From: Amycolatopsis tolypomycina
Lineage (GTDB): Bacteria; Actinomycetota; Actinomycetes; Mycobacteriales; Pseudonocardiaceae
NCBI RefSeq assembly: GCF_900105945.1
Contig: NZ_FNSO01000004.1
Span: 1,178,001-1,242,000, forward strand
Reading direction: 5' to 3'
Length of the DNA: 64,000 nucleotides
Shown piece by piece: positions 56,767-64,000 of this stretch; the first letter of the stretch is position 1, and every line of letters starts with the position of its first letter. The notes under the pieces were generated by a model that had not been told where the DNA came from, did not search any database, and worked only from the letters and a program-made list of their open reading frames with translations. A program made the position numbers and the translations under genes.

Positions 56767-56801
56767 CGCACGTCAACGCACTTGAGCGAGGGGGGACCGG
56801 C

Positions 56802-58538
56802 ATGACGGAGACGCAGCTCGGGGCGCCTCCCGCGGAGAAGGACTCGACCGCGCGCCCGCTGCGGGCGTGGCAGCGGCGGGCGCTCACGAAGTACCTGACG
56901 CAGAAGCCGAAGGACTTCCTCGCGGTGGCGACGCCCGGCGCCGGCAAGACGGTGTTCGGCCTCCGGATCGCGGCGGAGCTGCTCAGCGACCGCACCGTCG
57001 AGGCGATCACCATCGTCACCCCGACCGAGCACCTCAAGCACCAGTGGGCGGCCTCGGCCGCGGCGGCCGGCATCGCCATCGACTCGAACTTCCGCAACAC
57101 CACCGGTGTCACCTCGTCCGACTACAACGGCGTCGCGCTGACGTACGCGCAGGTCGCGGCGCACCCGACGCTGCACCGGGTGCGCACGGAGAACCGCAAG
57201 ACGCTGGTGATCCTCGACGAGATCCACCACGGCGGCGACGCGAAGAGCTGGGGCGACGCGATCCGCGAGGCCTTCACCCCGGCGGTCCGGCGCCTGTGCC
57301 TGACCGGGACGCCGTTCCGGTCCGACGACTCGCCGATCCCGTTCGTCACGTACGAGCCGGACGCGGGCGGCTTCCAGCGCAGCAAGGCCGACCACGCGTA
57401 CGGCTACGCGGACGCGCTGGCCGACGGCGTGGTCCGGCCGGTCGTCTTCCTGGCGTATTCGGGCGAGGCGTCCTGGCGCACGAGCGCGGGCGAGGAGTTC
57501 ACCGCCCGGCTCGGCGAGCCGCTCACGGCGGAGCAGAACGCCCGGGCGTGGCGCACGGCGCTCGACCCGGCCGGCGAGTGGATCCCGGCGGTGCTGCAGG
57601 CTGCCGACACGCGGCTGTCGCAGGTCCGCCAGAGCGTGCCGGACGCCGGCGGCCTGGTGATCGCGACCGACCAGGAGTCGGCGCGGGCGTACGCGAAGAT
57701 CCTGGAGCGCATCTCGGGGGAGATGCCGACGCTGGTGCTCTCGGACGACCCGAAGGCCTCGGGCCGGATCAAGGAGTTCTCCGAGACGAACGAGCGCTGG
57801 ATCGTGGCGGTCCGCATGGTCTCCGAAGGCGTCGACGTCCCGCGCCTGGCGGTGGGCGTGTACGCCACGAGCGCGTCGACGCCGCTGTTCTTCGCCCAGG
57901 CGATCGGCCGCTACGTGCGGGCCCGCAAGAAGGGCGAGACGGCGAGCGTGTTCCTGCCGTCGGTGCCGGTGCTGCTGGAGCTGGCCAGCGAGCTGGAGGC
58001 GCAGCGCGACCACGTGCTGGGCAAGCCGCACCGGGAGAAGGAAGGCTGGGAGGACGAGCTCCTCGCCCAGGCCAACCGCACCGAGGACGAGCCGGGCGAG
58101 GAGGAGAAGGCGTTCACGTCGCTGGGCGCCTCGGCCGAGCTCGACCAGGTCATCTACGACGGCAACTCGTTCGGCACGGCGGTGTTCTCCGGCTCGGACG
58201 AGGAGCAGGAGTACCTCGGCCTGCCGGGGCTGCTGGAGCCCGACCAGGTCCGCGCGCTGCTGCGGAAGCGCCAGGAAGAGCAGATCGCGGACGAGAAGCG
58301 CCGCAAGCCGGCCAAGGAAGAGGCCCCGCCGCCCACGGCCCGGCCCCAGTCGGTGAGCGAGCGGCTCGGCGCGTTGCGCAAGGAGCTGAACGCCCTGGTG
58401 GGCATGTACCACCACCGCACGAAGAAGCCGCACGGGGCGATCCACAACGAGCTGCGGCGGGTCTGCGGTGGTCCGGTGACCGCGATGGCGACCGTCGAAC
58501 AGCTGGAAGAGCGGATCGTGACGCTGCGGTCCTGGTGA
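56802..58538 (+). CDS. DEAD/DEAH-type superfamily 2 helicase
   Basis: A 578-residue SF2 helicase, type III restriction/UvrB-like core. It has RAWQRRALTKYL (Q-like region), Walker A ATPGAGKTVFGLRIAAELL, motif II ILDEIHHGGDA, LTGTPFRSDDSPIPF (motif III-like) and the C-terminal domain motifs VAVRMVSEGVDVPRLAVGVYATSASTPLFFAQAIGRYVRARKKGE. An acidic linker and a C-terminal region of about 60 residues follow (KELNALVGMYHHRTKKPHGAIHNELRRVCGG). No nuclease or methylase neighbour is present, so it is probably a stand-alone DNA repair or RNA helicase. Confidence 0.87.
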   Translation: MTETQLGAPPAEKDSTARPLRAWQRRALTKYLTQKPKDFLAVATPGAGKTVFGLRIAAELLSDRTVEAITIVTPTEHLKHQWAASAAAAGIAIDSNFRNTTGVTSSDYNGVALTYAQVAAHPTLHRVRTENRKTLVILDEIHHGGDAKSWGDAIREAFTPAVRRLCLTGTPFRSDDSPIPFVTYEPDAGGFQRSKADHAYGYADALADGVVRPVVFLAYSGEASWRTSAGEEFTARLGEPLTAEQNARAWRTALDPAGEWIPAVLQAADTRLSQVRQSVPDAGGLVIATDQESARAYAKILERISGEMPTLVLSDDPKASGRIKEFSETNERWIVAVRMVSEGVDVPRLAVGVYATSASTPLFFAQAIGRYVRARKKGETASVFLPSVPVLLELASELEAQRDHVLGKPHREKEGWEDELLAQANRTEDEPGEEEKAFTSLGASAELDQVIYDGNSFGTAVFSGSDEEQEYLGLPGLLEPDQVRALLRKRQEEQIADEKRRKPAKEEAPPPTARPQSVSERLGALRKELNALVGMYHHRTKKPHGAIHNELRRVCGGPVTAMATVEQLEERIVTLRSW

Positions 58539-59057
58539 GCCCGGCGCCCGGCTTCTGTCGCCCAGGTGGCTGAAGATCGCCCATCACTGTCCGTTCTTCC
58601 CGGGCCGCTCCCGCGCTGTGACGGTCCGTGCCTGATGGCCTGCCCTTCCACCCCGCCGCGCATGGCCTTCCGGGCACCATCCCGCCCGAACTTCGCAAGT
58701 CGGCGACCAATCCCGGGGTGCAGTCGTGGATTCGCCACGGGTTGCGCTCGGTGCACACGACCGGCCTAATGTCACACCTTGATGAAACCTCGATGTAACT
58801 AACCGTGAGTGCTGGCGATCACATCGTCAGCGGATCTACTCTTTCCGGGCGAGGTTCAGCCCGTGTTGCCGAACCGTGTCCAATTGGTGTCATTTAATCG
58901 ATCCAGCTATCTTCCCCGCAGCCGCTCAGCGGCATATGTTGTCGCCCACAACATATGCGCGACGGTGCGCCGGGCCAGCCCGGATCGCCGCCTCGCTGGC
59001 CCGAGGCACACGCCGACGGCCGCTCGTCACCAATGCTTGGATCCGGAAGGAACGAGG
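58539..59057. other. 519-bp intergenic region upstream of xylF
   Basis: No credible gene. The promoter-proximal part contains the inverted repeat at 58932-58958. The rest shows no repeat or hairpin that I could support. Confidence 0.6.
58932..58958. promoter_or_regulatory. Inverted repeat, probable ROK-regulator operator
   Basis: GCATATGTTGT (58932-58942) and its exact complement ACAACATATGC (58948-58958) are separated by 5 bases. It is AT-rich against a high-GC background and lies 100 bp upstream of xylF. The ROK regulator at the end of the operon is the likely ligand-dependent binder. Confidence 0.7.
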
Positions 59058-60194
59058 ATGCGCAGCAGAACCCTTACCCTCCTCGCCGCCACGGTGAGCG
59101 CCGGCCTGGTGCTCACCGCCTGCGGTACCAACAGTTCGAACAGCGGGGGCACGGGGAGCAACTCCGCTTCCGCGCCCGCTCCGGCCGGTGGCGGCGCCAG
59201 CGGCAAGGTCGGCGTCATCCTGCCGGAGACCGCCAGCTCGGCCCGCTGGGAAGCCTTCGACAAGCCGATGCTGCAGGCCGCCCTCGCGGCGCAGGGCTTC
59301 GAGGCCGACGTCCAGAACGCCCAGGGCGACGCCCAGAAGTTCTCGACCCTGGCCGACGGCTTCATCAGCTCCGGCGTCAAGGTCCTGATCATCGCCCCGT
59401 CCGACCCGGCCGTCGGTGCCGCGGTCGAGGCGAAGGCGAAGACCGCGGGCATCCCGGTCATCAACTACGACCGCCCGAGCCTCGGCGGCAGCGCCGAGTA
59501 CTACGTCTCGTTCGACAACGAGAAGGTCGGCCAGCTCCAGGGCCAGGCCATGGCGGACGCGCTCAAGGACAAGCCGGGCGCCGGCTTCGTCCAGATCGAG
59601 GGCGCCCCGACCGACAACAACGCGACCCTGTTCACCAACGGCCAGGACTCCGTGCTCGAGCCGCTGGTCACGTCCGGCAAGCTCAAGCGGATCCAGAAGC
59701 AGCCGATCAACGACTGGGACAACCAGCTCGGCGGCACGACGTTCGAGCAGATCTTCCAGGCGAACGGCGGCAAGGTCGACGGCGTCGTCGCGGCGAACGA
59801 CGGCCTGGCCGGCGCGGTCATCACCATCCTCAAGAAGAACGGCCTGAACGGCAAGATTCCGGTCACCGGCCAGGACGCCACGGCCGACGGCCTCATGGCG
59901 GTCATGCGCGGCGAGCAGTACATGACCGTGTTCAAGCCGATCAAGGAAGAGGCCGAGGCGAGCGCGAAGCTGGCCGCGGCACTGGCCAAGGGCGACAAGG
60001 CCGCCGCGGACGCCATCGCCACCGGCAAGCTGCACGACCCGAAGAACAACCGCGACATCAAGTCGGTGCTGCTCACGCCGACCACGATCCTGGCGAAGGA
60101 CGTCAAGACCGTCGTGACCCAGGGCTACGTGAAGGCGACCGAGATCTGCGGCGGCGACCTCGCCAGCAAGTGCGCCTCGCTCGGCATCTCCTGA
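59058..60194 (+). CDS. xylF: Xylose-type ABC transporter substrate-binding lipoprotein
   Basis: A 378-residue periplasmic-binding-protein-type lipoprotein. The signal peptide has lipobox VLTAC (Cys about residue 23), followed by a Gly/Ser/Asn-rich linker. The fold is that of the ribose/xylose family: GKVGVILPETASSARWEAFDKPMLQAAL, VKVLIIAPSDPAVGAAVEAKAKTAGIPVINYDRPSL, YYVSFDNEKVGQLQGQAM and DGVVAANDGLAGAVI. YVSFDNEKVG is the XylF signature. The ATG at 59058 has GGAAGGAACGAGG upstream. It leads a transporter operon whose ATPase follows after a large hairpin. Confidence 0.88.
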   Translation: MRSRTLTLLAATVSAGLVLTACGTNSSNSGGTGSNSASAPAPAGGGASGKVGVILPETASSARWEAFDKPMLQAALAAQGFEADVQNAQGDAQKFSTLADGFISSGVKVLIIAPSDPAVGAAVEAKAKTAGIPVINYDRPSLGGSAEYYVSFDNEKVGQLQGQAMADALKDKPGAGFVQIEGAPTDNNATLFTNGQDSVLEPLVTSGKLKRIQKQPINDWDNQLGGTTFEQIFQANGGKVDGVVAANDGLAGAVITILKKNGLNGKIPVTGQDATADGLMAVMRGEQYMTVFKPIKEEAEASAKLAAALAKGDKAAADAIATGKLHDPKNNRDIKSVLLTPTTILAKDVKTVVTQGYVKATEICGGDLASKCASLGIS

Positions 60195-60202
60195 GCCCTC
60201 CT

Positions 60203-60295
60203 CAGTACCGATCCGGCCGAAGTAGGCCGCCCCCGAGCGGCACTTGACCGCTGCTGCGAGCCGATTCGGCCGTGGCTGAGGCCGGATCGGTACTG
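60203..60295. promoter_or_regulatory. 16-bp inverted repeat between xylF and xylG (intercistronic stem-loop)
   Basis: CAGTACCGATCCGGCC (60203-60218) is the exact complement of 60280-60295, with 61 bases and smaller hairpins between. In binding-protein operons such structures stabilise the upstream mRNA and lower expression of the downstream ATPase. Confidence 0.7.
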
Positions 60296-60385
60296 GACGG
60301 CGCTGTACCCCATGAACAGCCGGGCCGGGACGCGCACCCCGACGGCGCGTCCCGGCCCGGTCCCCACCCAGGAGAAAGCCCATCC

Positions 60386-61159
60386 ATGAGTGAGCCCATT
60401 CTCGAGATCAAGGGCCTGAACAAGAGCTTCGGCCCCGTCCACGTCCTCCACGACGTGGACTTCGACGTGCGTGCGGGCGAAGTGACCGCCCTGGTCGGCG
60501 ACAACGGCGCCGGCAAGTCGACGCTCGTCAAGTGCATCGCCGGCATCCACCCGTACGACTCGGGGGCCGTGCGGTTCAACGGGCAGGACGCCCACATCCG
60601 CGGCCCGAAGGACGCGGCCGGGCTCGGCATCGAGGTCGTCTACCAGGACCTCGCGCTGGCCGACAACCTCGACATCGTCCAGAACATGTTCCTCGGCCGC
60701 GAGCGCGGCAGCTCGTGGAAGCTCGACGAAGCCAGCATGGAGAAGGCCGCCCGCGAGACGCTGGCCTCGCTGTCGGTCCGGACCGTGAAGTCGGTCCGCA
60801 CGCCGGTCTCCTCGCTGTCCGGTGGCCAGCGGCAGACCGTCGCCATCGCGAAGTCGGTGCTGTGGAACAGCAAGGTCGTCGTGCTCGACGAGCCGACCGC
60901 CGCCCTCGGCGTCGCGCAGACCCGGCAGGTGCTCGACCTCGTCCGCCGGCTGGCCGAGCAGGGCCTCGGGGTCGTGCTGATCAGCCACAACATGGCCGAC
61001 GTGTTCGAGGTCGCCGACCGCATCGCCGTGCTCTACCTCGGCCGGCTCGTCGCCGAGGTGCACACGAAGGACGTCACCCACGGCCAGGTCGTGGAACTGA
61101 TCACCGCCGGTCGCTCCGGTGACCTCGGCCTGGCCCGGCCCGAAGCCGTGGTCCTGTGA
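60386..61159 (+). CDS. xylG: Single-domain ABC ATPase, XylG-like
   Basis: A 257-residue ABC ATPase with a single nucleotide-binding domain. Walker A is GDNGAGKSTLVKCIAG, the signature is SSLSGGQRQTVAIAKS, Walker B is VVVLDEPTAALG and the switch His is in VLISHNMADVF. Carbohydrate CUT2 transporters normally use a double-length ATPase (about 500 residues, as RbsA and E. coli XylG), so this is a half-size version that must dimerise. The GTG of the permease overlaps its stop (GTGA). Confidence 0.89.
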   Translation: MSEPILEIKGLNKSFGPVHVLHDVDFDVRAGEVTALVGDNGAGKSTLVKCIAGIHPYDSGAVRFNGQDAHIRGPKDAAGLGIEVVYQDLALADNLDIVQNMFLGRERGSSWKLDEASMEKAARETLASLSVRTVKSVRTPVSSLSGGQRQTVAIAKSVLWNSKVVVLDEPTAALGVAQTRQVLDLVRRLAEQGLGVVLISHNMADVFEVADRIAVLYLGRLVAEVHTKDVTHGQVVELITAGRSGDLGLARPEAVVL

Positions 61160-62643
61160 GCGGGAAGAAAGAACCGGAAATGACTGAAACCCCTGCCAAG
61201 CACGAGGTCGGCACCCCCGCCGACGCGCTCGCGCAGACCCAGGCCCCCGCCGGGGCGATCTCCGACTTCGGCATCGACACGACATCGATGTCAACCGGCG
61301 AGGCCGTCCGCGACTACTTCGCCCGCCTGCGGGCCGGTGAACTGGGCGCGCTGCCGTCGCTGTTCGGCCTGCTCGTGCTGGTGATCCTGTTCAGCGCGCT
61401 GTCGGACAACTTCTTCACGCTGGCCAACATCGCCAACGTGTTCCCGCAGGGCGCGGGCGTCATCATCATCGCGATGGGCATCGTGTTCGTGCTGCTGCTC
61501 GGCGAGATCGACCTCGCCGCCGGCGTGGCCTCCGGTGTCGCCGCTTCGGTGATGGCGCTGCACTACGTCCAGAGCGGGAACCTGCTGGGCGCCATGGGCA
61601 CCGGCGTGTTCATCACGTTCATCGGCGTGCTTGCCCTGGCCATGCTGCTGTCGGCCTACCAGCGGATCTGGGCGGGTGCCGCGCTGTCGCTGATCGGCCT
61701 GCTGATCGTCGCGATCGGCGTCCCGGCCAACGCCTGGCTCGAGATCCTGCTGTCGATCTGCGTCGGCACCGCGATCGGCTGCATCACCGGCTTCCTCGTC
61801 TCGAAGATCGGCATGCCGTCCTTCGTCGTGACGCTGGCGCTGTTCATCGTGTGGCAGGGCGTCCTGCTGCAGTTCATCGGTGAGGGCGGCACGATCGGCA
61901 TCAGCAACTCGGACATCCTGTACAAGATCGCCAACGGCAACCTGAACATCCTCGGCAGCTGGATCTTCTTCCTCATCGCGGCCGGCGGGTTCGCGGTGAT
62001 CACGCTGACCAGCCACTTCAAGCGGCTCCAGCGCGGCCTGGTCGTCCAGCCGACGGCCCTGGTGCTGGTCAAGGTCGGCGCGCTGGTCGTGCTGTCGGCG
62101 GTCGGCACCTGGCTGCTGACGATCAACCGCTCGCCGAACAAGGCGGTCGTGACGATCGAAGGCGTCCCGTACGTCATCCCGATCATGCTGGCGTTGCTGG
62201 TGGCCGGCACGTACGTGCTGAACCGGACCAAGTACGGCCGGTACGTCTACGCGGTCGGCGGCAACAAGGAAGCCGCCCGCCGCGCCGGTATCGACGTGCC
62301 GAAGATCCGGGCCAGCGTGTTCGTCATCGGCTCGGCGGTCGCGGCCATCGGCGGCATCGTCGCCGCGTCGAAGGTCGGTTCGGTCAGCCCGCAGTCCGGT
62401 GGCCTGAACACGCTGCTGTTCGCGGTCGGTTCGGCCGTCATCGGCGGCACGTCGCTGTTCGGCGGCAAGGGCCGGGTTTCCGACGCGGTCGTCGGTGGCC
62501 TGGTGATCGCCGTGGTCATCAACGGCCTGGGCCTGCTCAAGCAGCCGGCCGCGGTGGTCAACATCATCACCGGTCTGGTCCTGCTCCTCGCCGCCACGGT
62601 CGACGCGCTGTCCCGGCGCCGCGCGGCTGCGTCGGCGCGCTGA
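61156..62643 (+). CDS. xylH: Xylose-type ABC permease
   Basis: A 495-residue permease of the BPD_transp_2 (RbsC/XylH) family with about 10-12 hydrophobic segments, an N-terminal cytoplasmic extension of about 55 residues and the motifs LANIANVFPQGAGVIIIAMGIVFVLLLGEIDLAAG, GFLVSKIGMPSFVVTLALFIVWQGVLL, GRYVYAVGGNKEAARRAGIDVPKIRASVFVIG and GGTSLFGGKGRVSDAVVGGLVI. The length exceeds that of RbsC and fits XylH. The GTG start overlaps the xylG stop; an ATG at 61180 with AGAAAG upstream is an alternative. The ROK gene follows 11 bp later. Confidence 0.87.
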   Translation: MSGKKEPEMTETPAKHEVGTPADALAQTQAPAGAISDFGIDTTSMSTGEAVRDYFARLRAGELGALPSLFGLLVLVILFSALSDNFFTLANIANVFPQGAGVIIIAMGIVFVLLLGEIDLAAGVASGVAASVMALHYVQSGNLLGAMGTGVFITFIGVLALAMLLSAYQRIWAGAALSLIGLLIVAIGVPANAWLEILLSICVGTAIGCITGFLVSKIGMPSFVVTLALFIVWQGVLLQFIGEGGTIGISNSDILYKIANGNLNILGSWIFFLIAAGGFAVITLTSHFKRLQRGLVVQPTALVLVKVGALVVLSAVGTWLLTINRSPNKAVVTIEGVPYVIPIMLALLVAGTYVLNRTKYGRYVYAVGGNKEAARRAGIDVPKIRASVFVIGSAVAAIGGIVAASKVGSVSPQSGGLNTLLFAVGSAVIGGTSLFGGKGRVSDAVVGGLVIAVVINGLGLLKQPAAVVNIITGLVLLLAATVDALSRRRAAASAR

Positions 62644-62654
62644 ACCACCATGGA

Positions 62655-63836
62655 ATGATAAAGCCCGTGACCAGCACGCCCGTTGCACGACCGGACGAGG
62701 TGCGCCGGCACAACCGCACGACCCTGCTCCGCCTGCTGCACGTCGGCGGGCCGAGCACCCGGGCGACCCTGGCCACCCAGCTGGGGCTCAACCGGAGCAC
62801 GATCAAGACCCTCGTCGACGGGCTCGCCGAAGCCGGTGTCGTCGAGGAGAAGGTGCCGAGGCCGGGACGAGGGGCGGGCCGCCCCTCGCTCCTGGTCCTG
62901 CCCCAGCCGCACGCGGCGGTCGTGCTCGCGGTCGACCTCCAGGTCGAGCACGTCGCGATCGCCCTGGTCGGGCTCGGCGGGCAGATCCTGGGCCGCAACA
63001 GCTGGAACCTGCGCGGCCGGATGGGGCAGCCCGAAGAGGTCATCACCCACGTCATCGAGTCGACGGCCATCCTGGCCGGCGACCTCGACGTGACCCCGGT
63101 GGCGGCCGGGGTGTCGGTGCCGGGCGTCGTCCGGCGGGCGGACGGGCACGTGCACGAGGCCCCGAACCTGCGCTGGACCGACGTCGCGCTCGGCGAGCGG
63201 CTCGGCGGGGTGCTGCAGATCCCGATCCTGGTCGGCAACGACGCCGAGTTCGGTGCCGTCGCCGAGCACCTGCGCGGCGCGGCCCGCGGGGCGTCCGACG
63301 TGGTGTACATCTCGGCGGACGTCGGTGTCGGCGGCGGCGTCATCGCCGAAGGCTCGGCGCTGCGCGGCGGCTCGGGGTACGTCGGCGAGATCGGGCACAT
63401 GGTGATCCGGCCCGACGGGCGGCCCTGCTACTGCGGCAGCAGCGGCTGCTGGGAGACCGAGGTCGGCGAGGCGGCGCTGTGCCGGGCGCTCGGGCTGGCC
63501 GAGGACACCCCGCGCGGGGCGATCCTGTTCGAGCTGCGCGAGCTCGGCCGCGCCCCGGAGACGGCGATGACGCGGCTCGCGGAGTTCGCGGAATGGCTGA
63601 CGCTCGGGCTGATCAACGTCGTCAACCTGCTGGGACCCCAGCTGGTGATCCTCGGCGACCTGCTTACGGTGCTGCCGGAGGCGGTGCTGCGGCACGTCGG
63701 CGCCGAGGTGCGCCGGCGCAGCCTGGTGAGCCGGGCGGTCGGCGGCACGCGGATCGTCAGTTCGGCGCTGGGGGCCGACGGGAAGCTGCTCGGCGCCGCG
63801 GAAGTGGCGTTCGAAGTCGTGCTGGATTCTGTCTGA
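62655..63836 (+). CDS. ROK-family transcriptional regulator (XylR-like)
   Basis: A 393-residue ROK regulator. The N-terminal winged helix (HNRTTLLRLLHVGGPSTRATLATQLGLNRSTIKTLVDGLAEAGVV) is followed by a ROK sugar-kinase-like domain with VLAVDLQVEHVAIALVGLGG, GNDAEFGAVAEHL, YISADVGVGGGVIAEG, the EIGHM motif and the zinc site CYCGSSGCWETEVG (C-x-C-x4-C). Such XylR-type proteins repress sugar-transport operons and dissociate with the sugar. It is the last gene of the xylFGH operon, so it is probably the local repressor acting at 58932-58958. Confidence 0.88.
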   Translation: MIKPVTSTPVARPDEVRRHNRTTLLRLLHVGGPSTRATLATQLGLNRSTIKTLVDGLAEAGVVEEKVPRPGRGAGRPSLLVLPQPHAAVVLAVDLQVEHVAIALVGLGGQILGRNSWNLRGRMGQPEEVITHVIESTAILAGDLDVTPVAAGVSVPGVVRRADGHVHEAPNLRWTDVALGERLGGVLQIPILVGNDAEFGAVAEHLRGAARGASDVVYISADVGVGGGVIAEGSALRGGSGYVGEIGHMVIRPDGRPCYCGSSGCWETEVGEAALCRALGLAEDTPRGAILFELRELGRAPETAMTRLAEFAEWLTLGLINVVNLLGPQLVILGDLLTVLPEAVLRHVGAEVRRRSLVSRAVGGTRIVSSALGADGKLLGAAEVAFEVVLDSV

Positions 63837-64000
63837 TTTCCTGTCCGGCTCCGTGTCCGGAATTACCGCTTTTCGCGGCCGGAACGTGATATCGGACACG
63901 CGGCGAGCCTTATTCAGCCGTCGGCCGCCGCATGACTGGCGTTGACCGGCGGCGGTCGGGTGGGAGGGTGCGGCGGCCTGGCCCGAATAAGTCTCGATCT
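63837..64000. other. Terminal 164 bp without a recognisable gene
   Basis: No open frame with a supportable product, hairpin or promoter was found between the ROK stop and the window edge. Confidence 0.6.

Overview
The window is high-GC actinobacterial chromosome: frequent GTG starts, four-base start/stop overlaps, KstR-type operators and a mycobacterial-style sterol catabolon. Gene content and the many short intergenic palindromes suggest Pseudonocardiaceae, probably Amycolatopsis-like; the genus is an inference. No rRNA, tRNA, CRISPR array or prophage was seen. One intact IS3-family element is present (2319-3584).

Layout. 1-1160: end of the sterol-ring operon (partial hsaC, hsaB). 1291-5714: membrane protein, Smr protein, IS3 element inserted in a 21-bp repeat array, metallo-beta-lactamase-fold hydrolase, fatty acid desaturase. 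5811-10987 (minus strand): six-gene drug-resistance-like operon (AraC, VOC, MFS, truncated AraC, VOC, UvrA-like ATPase) with an internal VOC/AraC duplication. 10988-11472: hairpin-rich spacer. 11473-19373: an ECF sigma/anti-sigma pair flanked by two operons that carry the same predicted promoter, TGAACC-N16-CGTATC. One encodes a lipoprotein, a DUF4142 protein, a bis-haem ferric-reductase-like membrane protein, a ferredoxin and a flavin reductase; the other encodes a secreted Q/N-rich DUF1996 protein and a two-repeat lipoprotein. 19374-20071: gene-free mosaic of three short-repeat families. 20072-24546: Lrp-type regulator, M20 peptidase, amidohydrolase, alpha/beta hydrolase. 24599-36102: sterol side-chain catabolism (fadA5, cyp125, ltp3, ltp4, DUF35, echA19, fadD19, NMO-type flavoprotein) with KstR-like operators, interrupted by a transglutaminase-like gene and a YihY gene. 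36157-42236: trypsin-like protease, GntR regulator, DoxX, two paralogous lipoproteins, a secreted protein, class I fumarase. 42683-52133: sigB, dtd, methyltransferase, M20 peptidase, DUF3099, pseudouridine catabolism (psuK, psuG), HD hydrolase, Spo0M, DUF3039, secreted protein. 52220-58538: RND transporter, YihY protein, helicase. 59058-63836: xylose-type ABC operon with a ROK regulator.

How it works together. fadD19, ltp3 and ltp4 are the set that actinobacteria use for C-24-branched (plant) sterol side chains; with cyp125, fadA5, echA19 and hsaBC they point to growth on phytosterols under KstR control. The most original unit is the sigma-controlled block at 11473-19373. Its parts can be drawn as a split transmembrane electron pathway: NAD(P)H, flavin reductase, ferredoxin, bis-haem cytochrome, then cell-surface lipoproteins. 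A second theme is the number of short intergenic palindromes. At least two families keep an invariant core or loop on locus-specific but complementary arms.
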